Assembly: GCF_037327425.1 (NCBI RefSeq)
Contig: NZ_CP147846.1
Span: 3,100,001-3,164,000, forward strand
Length of the DNA stretch: 64,000 bases
Origin: Rhodococcus sovatensis
GTDB lineage: Bacteria; Actinomycetota; Actinomycetes; Mycobacteriales; Mycobacteriaceae
Direction: 5' to 3'
In this document: positions 41,220 through 49,506 of the stretch, one piece after another
Layout of the letters: the number at the start of each line of letters is the position of its first letter
Position numbering within the stretch: position 1 is the first letter of the stretch
Translations under genes and position numbers: made by a program
The notes under the pieces: generated by a model
Told to the model about the DNA's origin: nothing
Database searches by the model: none
The model's input: only the letters and a program-made list of their open reading frames with translations

Positions 41220-42200
41220 GTGAGCCCCTTGGATGCTCCGGCCTCCGAACTCACTACCTCGTGCCCGAGTCCCCGCCGAATCGATCTACTGTCCGAGACG
41301 TATGTGGTCCACGACCGGTCTCTCGTGGACAATCCGGCGGAAATACTCATACAGGTAGAGAAAGCCAGGGACCAATGCCGTCGAATCGCTGTCGACGACG
41401 TGGGTGCTCGGCCCGAGTCGATGACGCTGCTTCCTCTCATCGAACCGGACATCATCGTTCTTGCGCCCGAGCTGACATGTGCAGTTCCGGACACCGCGGC
41501 CGCCCAAGCCTTGCACGTCCTCGCCGCGCAGGCAGAGAGGACGGGCGCGGTCATCGTTGCCAGTGGAGTCGACTCGGAGCGAGACCGGACGAGGGCGCTG
41601 GCGCTCGGCGCGTCCTTCGGGATCGGAGCACTGTTTCCACCGACCCCCATCGACGGGACAGGCCCGCGCGAGGCACTGGCTTCGCCGACATGGAGTACGC
41701 CGACATCTGATTCTCGATCGCCCTTCGATATCGCGTCGACCGATCAGTCGAGCGCAGTCAGCACGAAGAAGCTACTCGTCGAAATGAGCTGTCAGATCGA
41801 ATCGCAGGCATCGCACGCTGGGCCCGACACGATGGTTCTCGGCACTTTTCAACACGCCCGACAATTCGCATCTCCGACGCAGCGTCGCTGGCAGCGGATG
41901 GCCGGAAACATCGCATATACCGGCATCTACGGCATCGACATGGCCGGCCTGACGGTCCCCGGCATAATCACCTCGTCCATAGACCCCTCCGACACCTTGG
42001 TCGAGGAATGGAACGTGGTCGTTCTCGGCCAGTTCTTTTGCTGCGTACTGTCCGCGCGCGATCTGCGTTGGGGACCTGGCGAACTCGGGCGAACGTTCGA
42101 ATACGTGGTCTCCCACGACCGAGGAACCGTCGTTCGTTGCGCACGAGCAGTGTTGTCTCGATTCGACAACGCGTCACACTCCGCGATCGAGGCGACCTAA
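41220..42200 (+). CDS. Degenerate, N-terminally short EAL-DICT protein
   Basis: A 326-residue protein. Residues about 20-150 are the second half of an EAL phosphodiesterase fold (LVDNPAEILIQVEKA, AVDDVGARPESMTLLPLIEPDIIVLAPEL), but the EAL signature and first third are missing. The metal-ligand and catalytic positions are changed too: the usual VKLD reads IVLAP and AEGVE reads ASGVD. Residues about 185-320 are a DICT domain, a sensory module of cyclic-di-GMP and two-component proteins. The start GTG 41220 is the first in the frame. It cannot be an active phosphodiesterase; a binding or sensing role is inferred. Confidence 0.68.
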   Translation: MSPLDAPASELTTSCPSPRRIDLLSETYVVHDRSLVDNPAEILIQVEKARDQCRRIAVDDVGARPESMTLLPLIEPDIIVLAPELTCAVPDTAAAQALHVLAAQAERTGAVIVASGVDSERDRTRALALGASFGIGALFPPTPIDGTGPREALASPTWSTPTSDSRSPFDIASTDQSSAVSTKKLLVEMSCQIESQASHAGPDTMVLGTFQHARQFASPTQRRWQRMAGNIAYTGIYGIDMAGLTVPGIITSSIDPSDTLVEEWNVVVLGQFFCCVLSARDLRWGPGELGRTFEYVVSHDRGTVVRCARAVLSRFDNASHSAIEAT

Positions 42201-42296
42201 CCACACGTCACTCAGCGAGAAATGATCGAGTCCAGGAACGTGACCATGACATCGGTCAAATCAGCGATCGGCGGCCGAGGGTCCGCCGGTGAGGCA

Positions 42297-43679
42297 TCAC
42301 CAGGACAGCCAGGGCTCGGAGTCCGCGACCGTCAATGCGGCCTCCGAACAACTCACGTGCCGGACCCCGAACAACGCATGACGTAGGTCTCGCTCGTCCA
42401 CTCCCGCCCGAGCGAACCATCGCCTCGACCGGTGCACAGCCCTTGACGTCGACATCGTCAGCGCGGCAGTGTCAGATCGCGCGAAGTCCACCACGACCTC
42501 TCCTGCCTTACCTGGACCAAGCTCCCCTGCGAGGCGCGACAACGATTCGTCCGAGAACAGCACGCGACCTGACATTTCGACGACGAAGCGGCACCGCGAA
42601 AGTACTTCGTCATCGGGAAACCCTGCGCGCACCCGACAATCCCAAATCCCCAGCGCGGCATGATGAGCAGGCGCATCGTCACCGATGAGCCACACCCCAC
42701 AGTCGGATCCACGAAGCACGGACGCAACCGTCGCCAACAACGAAGCCGGGGTTTGGCCCAGTGTCGACATCAGGACCACGGTGTCGGGGATTTCGTGGTG
42801 CACACCCGAAGTGCGAGCGGCAGGATCGGTGATCAGCGGAGCCAGAGCGAGTGCCTCGGCGTTCTTCTCGCTTGTCCGGTCAGCGACCTCCCTCTCGGCC
42901 CAGTCGGGACCGTCATGCCAGGCGAGCGCTGCCGGTTCATGGACGAAGACCGCGCCCATCATGAATGCCCGATTGGCGAACTCCCAGTCCTCGCCCCCGT
43001 ATCGGACGAAGGAGGGATCGAAACCGCCTACTGAATCGAACAATTCACGGCTGCACGTCAGGACCGCACTGAGAATAAACTTGTATCCGTCCCATCCTGG
43101 TCGCAACAGGTTCTCGGTACGCTCGTAACCCTCGATCAGCCACTGCGGTTCGCCGTCGTTCGTGTCGGCCCGCGCCGACACTTCAACCATCCACGACTCC
43201 AGCGAATCAGCTTCTACCGCAGCTAAATTTTCGTGCTTTCGACGGCCGACGACGACTGCATCGGGAATCGACGCCGGGAGTCGAACGGCCTGCCGCACGT
43301 AGTCTGGGCCGGGCACCGTGTCCGCGTCGAGGAAGCACAGGATCGACCCCCTCGAAGCGTCGGCGCCGAGATTCCGCGCAGCGGCAGCTCGAAACCCTTC
43401 GTCGTCCTGTCGTACAACCGAGATGTCCAGCCGTGACGTCCACCGGTCCACTGGCGGAGGTTCAGCAGAACCGTCGTCGGCGATGACTACATCCATCTGC
43501 GTGGACGGATACGTCTGCGCGGTCAATGCCTCCAGTACGAGTGAAAGCTGATGCGGTTGCTGGTAATACGGGATGACCACACTCACGGACGGCGTCTCGA
43601 CGGGATCGACCGTGAGATCCCAGCGATTGTCCGGCACAAGCGATCGACCGTCGTTCAGCCGAACAGGACGCGGCGTCAT
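42297..43679 (-). CDS. Family 2 glycosyltransferase, two-domain
   Basis: A 460-residue protein. The N-terminal GT-A domain (about 30-290) has VSVVIPYYQQPHQLSLVLEAL, the DXD-type CFLDADTVPGPDY and a C-terminal galactosyltransferase-like region (VGGFDPSFVRYGGEDWEF). The remaining 170 residues form an extra domain without recognised motif. ATG 43679 overlaps the upstream gene stop (ATGA). It would transfer a sugar from a nucleotide donor on the cytoplasmic side. Last gene of the leftward glycan operon. Confidence 0.83.
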   Translation of the reverse strand: MTPRPVRLNDGRSLVPDNRWDLTVDPVETPSVSVVIPYYQQPHQLSLVLEALTAQTYPSTQMDVVIADDGSAEPPPVDRWTSRLDISVVRQDDEGFRAAAARNLGADASRGSILCFLDADTVPGPDYVRQAVRLPASIPDAVVVGRRKHENLAAVEADSLESWMVEVSARADTNDGEPQWLIEGYERTENLLRPGWDGYKFILSAVLTCSRELFDSVGGFDPSFVRYGGEDWEFANRAFMMGAVFVHEPAALAWHDGPDWAEREVADRTSEKNAEALALAPLITDPAARTSGVHHEIPDTVVLMSTLGQTPASLLATVASVLRGSDCGVWLIGDDAPAHHAALGIWDCRVRAGFPDDEVLSRCRFVVEMSGRVLFSDESLSRLAGELGPGKAGEVVVDFARSDTAALTMSTSRAVHRSRRWFARAGVDERDLRHALFGVRHVSCSEAALTVADSEPWLSW

Positions 43680-44686
43680 CGAGACCATGTCCGAAGCAGT
43701 TCCGCGTAGGCCAGCGCGACATCGGACGGCGACGGCGACGGCACGGTCGAGGCATCGAGCCATGTACTCGACGGGTTCTCGACAGCATGGGCGATCGCAG
43801 TCCGCAGTGCTCGCTCGTCGTTGTCGTGCAGTTGGACCATGCCGGGAGATCGCGCGTCGAGCTCCTCGGTATACGGCGTCCGAGGGACGAGCGGCTTGCG
43901 CCTCACTGCGATCCACGAGTTGATCGATCCCGAGGCAGACATGTGACGGTGATAGGCGACGGGCACGGTCACCTGCGACGCTCTCGCGCGCAGCTCCGCA
44001 TCGACGAGAAACCCCGTCACCTCGCACGGCCTTCCCGAACTCGCCGCAGCGGCGTGAAGTTCGCGGGCCAGGTCCTCGTGGCCGGGTGAGGGCGCCCCCA
44101 GAGCGACGAAACCCACCGCGGGCGGCAGATCACGTAGCGCCTCGAGAGTTTCGATATGACCTTTGCCCGGGTAGAGGAATCCGAGGACTCCGACGGTGCG
44201 CTCGGCAATCGGCGCGGGCCGGGCGACGGGGTAGCGCTCGATCATCAGCGGCACGATCGCCGGTTTCAGGTCCGCGTCGACGTGCTCGGCCAACAATGTC
44301 GCCTCGTGGCCGCTCGACACGGCTATACCGACAGCACAGGACGCTGCTTGCCGATAGAACTCGACGCGGGCGAGCATGGCGGCTCCGTCGGAGGGCTGCG
44401 GAATATCGTGCAGCGTAATGGAGATGGGACGGCCCAAGCGTCGTACCGTCGTGCGCAACGCGTGTGCGGCCGCTGCAGGGGTCCGTCCGAACAACCTGTC
44501 TGTCACGTGCATGTGGACCAGCCCACATTGCTGCACATCGGTCGGAATGTCAGCATCGGGATTGTCCAATCGGGCCAACGGGTGCTGTTCGCCTATGCTC
44601 GCCAGTGCCTGGTGAACCGACACGGCGCATCGGACGACTCCATGAGTGATCGGCCCGATGACGAGATGGCCGGTATCGAAGTTCAC
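43676..44686 (-). CDS. GT4-like glycosyltransferase
   Basis: A 336-residue GT-B fold protein from GTG 44686, which overlaps the WcbI-like gene stop (GTGA). An N-terminal acceptor half ends near VGIAVSSGHEATLLAEHV. The nucleotide-sugar half has GVLGFLYPGKGHIETLEAL, then VTVPVAYHRHMSASGSINSWIAVRRKPLV in place of the usual E-x7-E. The canonical catalytic acid pair is not obvious, so the exact subfamily is uncertain. It lies between a WcbI-like gene and a GT2 gene in one coupled operon. Confidence 0.68.
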   Translation of the reverse strand: MNFDTGHLVIGPITHGVVRCAVSVHQALASIGEQHPLARLDNPDADIPTDVQQCGLVHMHVTDRLFGRTPAAAAHALRTTVRRLGRPISITLHDIPQPSDGAAMLARVEFYRQAASCAVGIAVSSGHEATLLAEHVDADLKPAIVPLMIERYPVARPAPIAERTVGVLGFLYPGKGHIETLEALRDLPPAVGFVALGAPSPGHEDLARELHAAAASSGRPCEVTGFLVDAELRARASQVTVPVAYHRHMSASGSINSWIAVRRKPLVPRTPYTEELDARSPGMVQLHDNDERALRTAIAHAVENPSSTWLDASTVPSPSPSDVALAYAELLRTWSR

Positions 44687-45660
44687 GATGTCAGTCCCAG
44701 TATGTCGATCAGTTCTGCGTATCGCGACAGCGCTGCATCGACGAATTCGGGATGAATTTGGTACCAACGCGTCTGGGCGGCATAGATGGATTTCTGACCG
44801 ACCGATTCGCCGTCGACACACCACGCCTCGCGTACTCGCGCATCGAGCTTCAACGCATCGATGATCCGAGCTTCCAACGGTGCCCGAATGTTGCCGAGCA
44901 GTTCCCGCTGCGGAAGAACCGGGTCGGCGCACCCCAGCGCCCCGAGAATGCGGCTACCGAGCTCGCCCAGCACCTCGTTCCCCGGGTGGTTGATCGTGTG
45001 CGCCGCCTTGTCTCCGAGTCCGAGCAGCACATCCGAGATCCCCACATCACAGTCGCGGCGTTCGCGCATGCTTAGTTGTTCCACGCTCCACTCGGCAGCC
45101 GCACGCAGCCGCTCCGACGCTATGTCCACAGCCCATTCGTCGAACTCTGTCCGGGCCTCGACCACACTGATCACAGTTCGAAGGTCGTGATACGGGACGC
45201 CGGGAGGCACCGCGGAGGGATCGGACGGGTGCCGCACGATGACTTGGAACGGATAGAGACCGCCGTAGCGGATCACCGGCCACACGATGCTCTTCTGCTG
45301 TGACCGGGGCCGTCCGAGCATGTCGGCGGTCCCGATGGGTAACCCCCGATACCCCGCTCGAATGGGTTGCGAGGCGAACACGGCCGCCGAGTTCGCTGCA
45401 TGCTCGACAAACGGCATGTCCGTTCGCGTCAGCTCGTGGACCGGGGGGACTCGCAGCGTGCGGTACGGCAGGTCAGAACAGCTCGACAGCACAATTCGCA
45501 GTGCCTCGGCCTGGCAGTTTCCCCAGACCAGAAGGACCGGACGGTCGTCGGCGGGCTCATCGATTCCGTAGAACTCGCCGTAGTGCCGTGTTCGTCCGTC
45601 GATCTCTCCAACGGAGACTGGTCGACGTTCGCTGTAGTATTCGGTTGTCTCCAAAGACAC
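44683..45660 (-). CDS. WcbI-like polysaccharide biosynthesis protein
   Basis: A 325-residue protein whose N-terminal part (RPVLLVWGNCQAEALRIVLSS) matches the WcbI family, capsule-biosynthesis proteins proposed as acetyltransferases. C-terminal half (about 200-320) is family-specific. GTG 45660 directly abuts GAGAGGGA, so TTG 45654, 6 bases further, may be the true start. First gene of the leftward glycan operon, back to back with the rightward one across an 87-base divergent promoter region. Acyl transfer onto a glycan is an inference from the family. Confidence 0.72.
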   Translation of the reverse strand: MSLETTEYYSERRPVSVGEIDGRTRHYGEFYGIDEPADDRPVLLVWGNCQAEALRIVLSSCSDLPYRTLRVPPVHELTRTDMPFVEHAANSAAVFASQPIRAGYRGLPIGTADMLGRPRSQQKSIVWPVIRYGGLYPFQVIVRHPSDPSAVPPGVPYHDLRTVISVVEARTEFDEWAVDIASERLRAAAEWSVEQLSMRERRDCDVGISDVLLGLGDKAAHTINHPGNEVLGELGSRILGALGCADPVLPQRELLGNIRAPLEARIIDALKLDARVREAWCVDGESVGQKSIYAAQTRWYQIHPEFVDAALSRYAELIDILGLTS

Positions 45661-45747
45661 TCCCTCTCGAGCAGCCGGGCCGGGTCCGCCACACCCCGTA
45701 TAACCGATCTGCCGCAAAGGAATCCTCGATTGTTCGATCCTGACTCG
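45661..45747. promoter_or_regulatory. Divergent promoter region of the glycan gene cluster
   Basis: An 87-base interval between the WcbI-like and the first rightward glycosyltransferase gene; both three-gene operons must be driven from here. A GAGAGGGA ribosome site serves the left side and AAAGGAA (45716-45722) is the nearest purine run on the right. I see no clear inverted repeat. Confidence 0.45.
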
Positions 45748-46827
45748 ATGACTGTCGCCTCGGTGCCCACTGCCCATGCCTATGTCGCACACCTCGATCC
45801 CGTCGGCGGGAGCCGCAGCGTCATGCGCCTGCCGGATCCCGTACCACCCGGTGCCGACGGAACCGGCCGGTGGTGGCCACCGCGATGGCTCGATCCCGAG
45901 TGGTTGAGCGCGCACACAAACCGGTTCGACGTGCTGCACCTGCACTTCGGATTCGACTCCCTGAGCGTCGAGCAGCTGGAGGACGTCGTACGTGTATTGG
46001 ACAGTGCGGGCAAACCGTTGATCTTCACGGTGCACGATCTGCACAATCCGCACTTCGTCGACAACACCGTGCACACCTCCCACCTCGATTTGCTCGTCGC
46101 TGCAGCCGACGAACTCATCACACTCACCCCAGGTGCCGCACAGGAAATCGCCGCTAGGTGGGACCGTCGCGCGACGGTTCTGCCACATCCGCATGTTGCG
46201 CCCCTGCATTTGATCGGCCGACCACGAGGCGAATCACCGACTTTCGTCGTGGGCGTACACATGAAGAGCCTTCGGTCCAATCTCGATCCCCTGGCGGTGA
46301 TCGACACCGTCGTGGACACGATCGCGGAACTGCCGGACTCCACCGTCCGAATCGACATCGACTTCGAGGTCCTATCGGAAGGCGGGCCGGACAGCGCCCG
46401 TATCGAGGCCGTGCTGGAGCACTATCGTTCCGTGCCCGGCGTGGCCGTTCGAGTCCACCCCCGATTCACCGATGCAGAACTGTGGCAATACTTGACCGAG
46501 ATCGACGTATCCGTACTCCCGTACCGATTCGGGACCCATTCCGGCTGGTTGGAAGCGTGCCATGATCTGGGGACCGCTGCAGTCGTGCCCGACTGCGGTT
46601 ACTTCTCCGATCAACGACCTTGCCACACATTCGGTTTCGGCATCGATCGATTCGATCCGACAGGCTTGTCCAGCTCGCTGCGTCACGCGCACGCCGCGCG
46701 GTTCGACACCCCCGCCGCTACCCGAGAAGCGAGAGAACGCGAGCGCACGGACATAGCGTCGGCGCACGAGGGAATCTACGCGCGCGCTCTCGCACGTCGA
46801 TTCGGCATGGCCGGAGCGAGCCGATGA
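45748..46827 (+). CDS. GT-B glycosyltransferase (GT4-like)
   Basis: A 359-residue protein with an N-terminal Rossmann half (FDVLHLHFGFDSLSVEQLEDVV, FTVHDLHNPHF) and a nucleotide-sugar half (VRVHPRFTDAELWQYLTEIDVSVLPYRFGTHSGWLEACHDLG), where the Glu of GWLEACHDLGTAAVVPDCG fits the GT4 donor-binding acid. ATG 45748 is used; a TTG some 18 bases upstream nearer to AAAGGAA is possible. First gene of the rightward glycan operon. Confidence 0.75.
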   Translation: MTVASVPTAHAYVAHLDPVGGSRSVMRLPDPVPPGADGTGRWWPPRWLDPEWLSAHTNRFDVLHLHFGFDSLSVEQLEDVVRVLDSAGKPLIFTVHDLHNPHFVDNTVHTSHLDLLVAAADELITLTPGAAQEIAARWDRRATVLPHPHVAPLHLIGRPRGESPTFVVGVHMKSLRSNLDPLAVIDTVVDTIAELPDSTVRIDIDFEVLSEGGPDSARIEAVLEHYRSVPGVAVRVHPRFTDAELWQYLTEIDVSVLPYRFGTHSGWLEACHDLGTAAVVPDCGYFSDQRPCHTFGFGIDRFDPTGLSSSLRHAHAARFDTPAATREARERERTDIASAHEGIYARALARRFGMAGASR

Positions 46828-46861
46828 GAGATCGCGACTCCGTATCGATCGTTGGTGCCGC

Positions 46862-47860
46862 ATGATCGGGTACTACGCACACCATCACGGATCCGGGCAC
46901 GTGACGCGGGCGACATCGATTGCTACCTCCCTCGATGAACCGCTCACTGTGTTGTCCTCGCGAAACCGACCCGCGCACAGCGAGGTCGAGTGGATTGTCC
47001 TCCCCCTCGATACAGATGAGACAACCGCCGATTCTCACGATCCGACGGCAGGTGGCATCGCACACTGGGCACCGACAGGGGTGCGCGGACTTACCGACCG
47101 TATGGCCACGATCGCCGAATGGGTCGCGCGAGAACGGCCGACCCTGTTCGTCGTGGACGTGTCGATCGAGGTCGCATTGTTCGTCCGACTACTCGGGGTC
47201 GACGTCGCGGTCATGGCGATGCCGGGCGACCGCACCGACGAGCCGCACCAGCTTGCCTATCGGGCCGCGACACAGATCATTGCGCCGTGGGCGCAGTCGT
47301 TCTACGATCCGCCGTGGCTGCATCCGTACGCCGCCAAGACGAGCTATGTCGGCGCAATCAGCCGATTCGACGGGCGCCCACGGGAGTCGACGTCGACCGA
47401 TTCCACCGTTGTAGTGCTCGGCGGAGCGGGCGGAACAGCGTTGAGCACGTCCGATGTCGGCGACGCTGCATCTGCCAATGCGCAATACCGTTGGGTACCA
47501 GCAGGTGTCGACGATCGATCCTGGGTCGATGACGTGTGGCCGACGTTGTGTTCGGCCACCGTCGTCGTCACGCACGCCGGGCAGAATGCAATAGCCGACT
47601 GTGCGTGCGCCGGGGTGCCGACGATAGTGATCCCACAGGAGCGCCCGCACGGCGAACAGCGCGCGACTGCGAAGGCACTCGAGACTGCAGGCGTCGCCGT
47701 GCTGGTCGATGGATGGCCCGATCCCGGGACGTGGACGAGTTTACTGACGCGCGCACGTGCTCTCGATTCCGCGGCGTGGGGCTCCGTGCGTCAACCGGGC
47801 GCCGCCGCACGAGCAGCGCGGATTCTCAGCTCCGTCGCCGAAAGCAGGTCCGCCCAGTGA
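46862..47860 (+). CDS. MurG/GT28-like glycosyltransferase
   Basis: A 332-residue GT-B enzyme. N-terminal YYAHHHGSGHVTRATSIATSL resembles the GGHxxP-type acceptor loop. The C-terminal donor half has VVVTHAGQNAIADCACAGVPTIVIPQERPHGEQRATAKAL, typical of the MurG/GT28 and GT1 families that use UDP- or dTDP-sugars. It lies 34 bases downstream of the previous transferase and is coupled by GTGA to the next. Acceptor unknown. Confidence 0.78.
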   Translation: MIGYYAHHHGSGHVTRATSIATSLDEPLTVLSSRNRPAHSEVEWIVLPLDTDETTADSHDPTAGGIAHWAPTGVRGLTDRMATIAEWVARERPTLFVVDVSIEVALFVRLLGVDVAVMAMPGDRTDEPHQLAYRAATQIIAPWAQSFYDPPWLHPYAAKTSYVGAISRFDGRPRESTSTDSTVVVLGGAGGTALSTSDVGDAASANAQYRWVPAGVDDRSWVDDVWPTLCSATVVVTHAGQNAIADCACAGVPTIVIPQERPHGEQRATAKALETAGVAVLVDGWPDPGTWTSLLTRARALDSAAWGSVRQPGAAARAARILSSVAESRSAQ

Positions 47861-48681
47861 AGACGACGGTGATCACCGTCGTCTCGGGTCGGCACAAGCA
47901 TCTGACCGCGCAGATCCACGGACTACATCGATCGTCGCTACCACCGTCGGAGCACGTCGTGGTGTCGATGGGAGACGATGACATCACCGATGTCGTCCGT
48001 GCCGCGGGCAGCAACGCCACGGTCGTTCGGATGGACACGTCAGGTCCGTTGCTTCCGCTCGCGTCGGCCCGGAATCTCGGCGCTCGTATTGCGATGTCGA
48101 ATGACGCCGATCTCCTCGTCTTCCTCGACGTCGACTGCATACCTGGCGTCGATATGCTCGCACGCTACGCAACTGCAGCGGACGGCGGAGGCGGCGACCG
48201 GAACCTCTTGTGCGGCCCCGTCACGTATCTGCCACCGAGTCCGTCCGGGTGGTCGGCCGAAAGTCTGCATGCTGCCACCGATCCGCACCCGGCGCGTCCG
48301 AACCCACCGCCGGACGCGGTACTGGTCGGCACCGACTACGACCTGTTCTGGTCTCTGTCCTTCGCATCGACACCGAACACGTGGGCCGCGACCGGTGGAT
48401 TCGACGAGAACTACGTCGGTTACGGCGGCGAGGACACCGACTTCGCAGCCACCGCGCGCGCAGCAGGTGTCGGACTGAGATGGGTCGGCGGCGCACATGC
48501 GTACCATCAGCACCACCCGGTGTCGTCACCTCCCGTCGAGCGCCTCGATGACATCATCCGTAATTCGGCTCTGTTCCACCGACGTTGGAACAGGTGGCCT
48601 ATGACAGGCTGGCTCGACGAATTCGAACGGCGTGGGTTGATCGAGAGGGACGACTCGGGAGAGATACGTCGCATCGGTTGA
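47857..48681 (+). CDS. Family 2 glycosyltransferase with galactosyltransferase-type C-terminus
   Basis: A 274-residue GT-A protein from GTG 47857 (GTGA overlap). It shows VITVVSGRHKHLTAQIHGL, the donor/metal motif FLDVDCIPGVDML and the acidic ATGGFDENYVGYGGEDTDFAATARAAG block seen in chondroitin-type polymerases and beta-galactosyltransferases. It resembles the catalytic part of the GT2 encoded in the leftward operon, so the cluster has two related family 2 enzymes facing away from a common promoter region. Confidence 0.83.
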   Translation: MKTTVITVVSGRHKHLTAQIHGLHRSSLPPSEHVVVSMGDDDITDVVRAAGSNATVVRMDTSGPLLPLASARNLGARIAMSNDADLLVFLDVDCIPGVDMLARYATAADGGGGDRNLLCGPVTYLPPSPSGWSAESLHAATDPHPARPNPPPDAVLVGTDYDLFWSLSFASTPNTWAATGGFDENYVGYGGEDTDFAATARAAGVGLRWVGGAHAYHQHHPVSSPPVERLDDIIRNSALFHRRWNRWPMTGWLDEFERRGLIERDDSGEIRRIG

Positions 48682-48751
48682 CGGGTGAACTTCACCGTCT
48701 CGGGGTACACAACCGATACCTATACCAAAGAACACCGAGGACTATTCGACG

Positions 48752-49234
48752 ATGCCAACACCTCACACCAGTTCCGTTGCGGACCGGCCACCGACGCTCA
48801 CCAGGGCGTGGGCGCCGGATCTGGATCCAGATCGTCTCTACGCACTGCTGAAGCTCAGGGTGGAAGTGTTCGTCGTCGAGCAAGCCTGGTTCCATCCGGA
48901 GCTCGACGGATACGACCTGCTGCCGCGCACGAGACACTTCTGGGTCGAACGCCAGGGTGCAGTGATCGGAACCGTACGGCTGGTGGAAGGGACAGAAGAC
49001 GGCGCACGCGTCTATAGCCTCGGCCATCTGTGCACCCGCCGAAGCGATCGCGGCCACGGCCACACGACCCGGTTACTCCAAGCGGCATTGGCGGATGTCG
49101 GCGAAGCACCGTGCCGAATCGATTCGCCGAGCTACCTCGTCGAGATGTACACCCGCCACGGATTCGTCCAGTCCGGCGAGGAGCGGTTGGACAACGGAGT
49201 ACCGCTGGTTCCGTTGCTACGGAACCAGCGGTAG
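48752..49234 (+). CDS. GNAT N-acetyltransferase, ElaA-like
   Basis: A 160-residue GNAT protein with the ElaA-type N-terminus (LYALLKLRVEVFVVEQ) and acetyl-CoA loop CTRRSDRGHGHTTRLLQAAL, an R-x-x-G-x-G/A variant. It follows the glycan operon by 70 bases and could be the acetylating member of that cluster, but ElaA relatives are also found alone. Convergent with a small hypothetical gene, 5 bases apart. Confidence 0.8.
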   Translation: MPTPHTSSVADRPPTLTRAWAPDLDPDRLYALLKLRVEVFVVEQAWFHPELDGYDLLPRTRHFWVERQGAVIGTVRLVEGTEDGARVYSLGHLCTRRSDRGHGHTTRLLQAALADVGEAPCRIDSPSYLVEMYTRHGFVQSGEERLDNGVPLVPLLRNQR

Positions 49235-49239
49235 CCGAC

Positions 49240-49434
49240 CTATTTACTTGCGGAGTTTCCCTCGGTGTCGTCCACGAAGGCCCACTCGCCGTCGTGGTTG
49301 ACCTCCAACCTCCACCCCAACTCGCTGTTGTCGGCTTTCTCGTCGATGAACCATGCGTACGCATCTTCTGCACTGTCGATGTCTTTGGTCGCGACGACGT
49401 CGCCGGTCGGGTTCAGAACTCTGTAATCAGCCAT
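49240..49434 (-). CDS. Small conserved hypothetical protein
   Basis: A 64-residue acidic protein (MADYRVLNPTGDVVATKDIDSAEDAYAWF..., ending DTEGNSASK), with a predicted beta-alpha-beta pattern and no membrane segment. ATG 49434 is chosen; the frame is open to 49464. Small proteins of this type occur in related actinobacteria, but I know of no function. It is divergent from glgX with a 72-base gap. Confidence 0.6.
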   Translation of the reverse strand: MADYRVLNPTGDVVATKDIDSAEDAYAWFIDEKADNSELGWRLEVNHDGEWAFVDDTEGNSASK

Positions 49435-49506
49435 AAGGATCCCGTACCCGTCGGAGGGGGACATCCAAACGTGTTTACCGACCTTCCCGTGGGGTACTGA
49501 GCAGCA

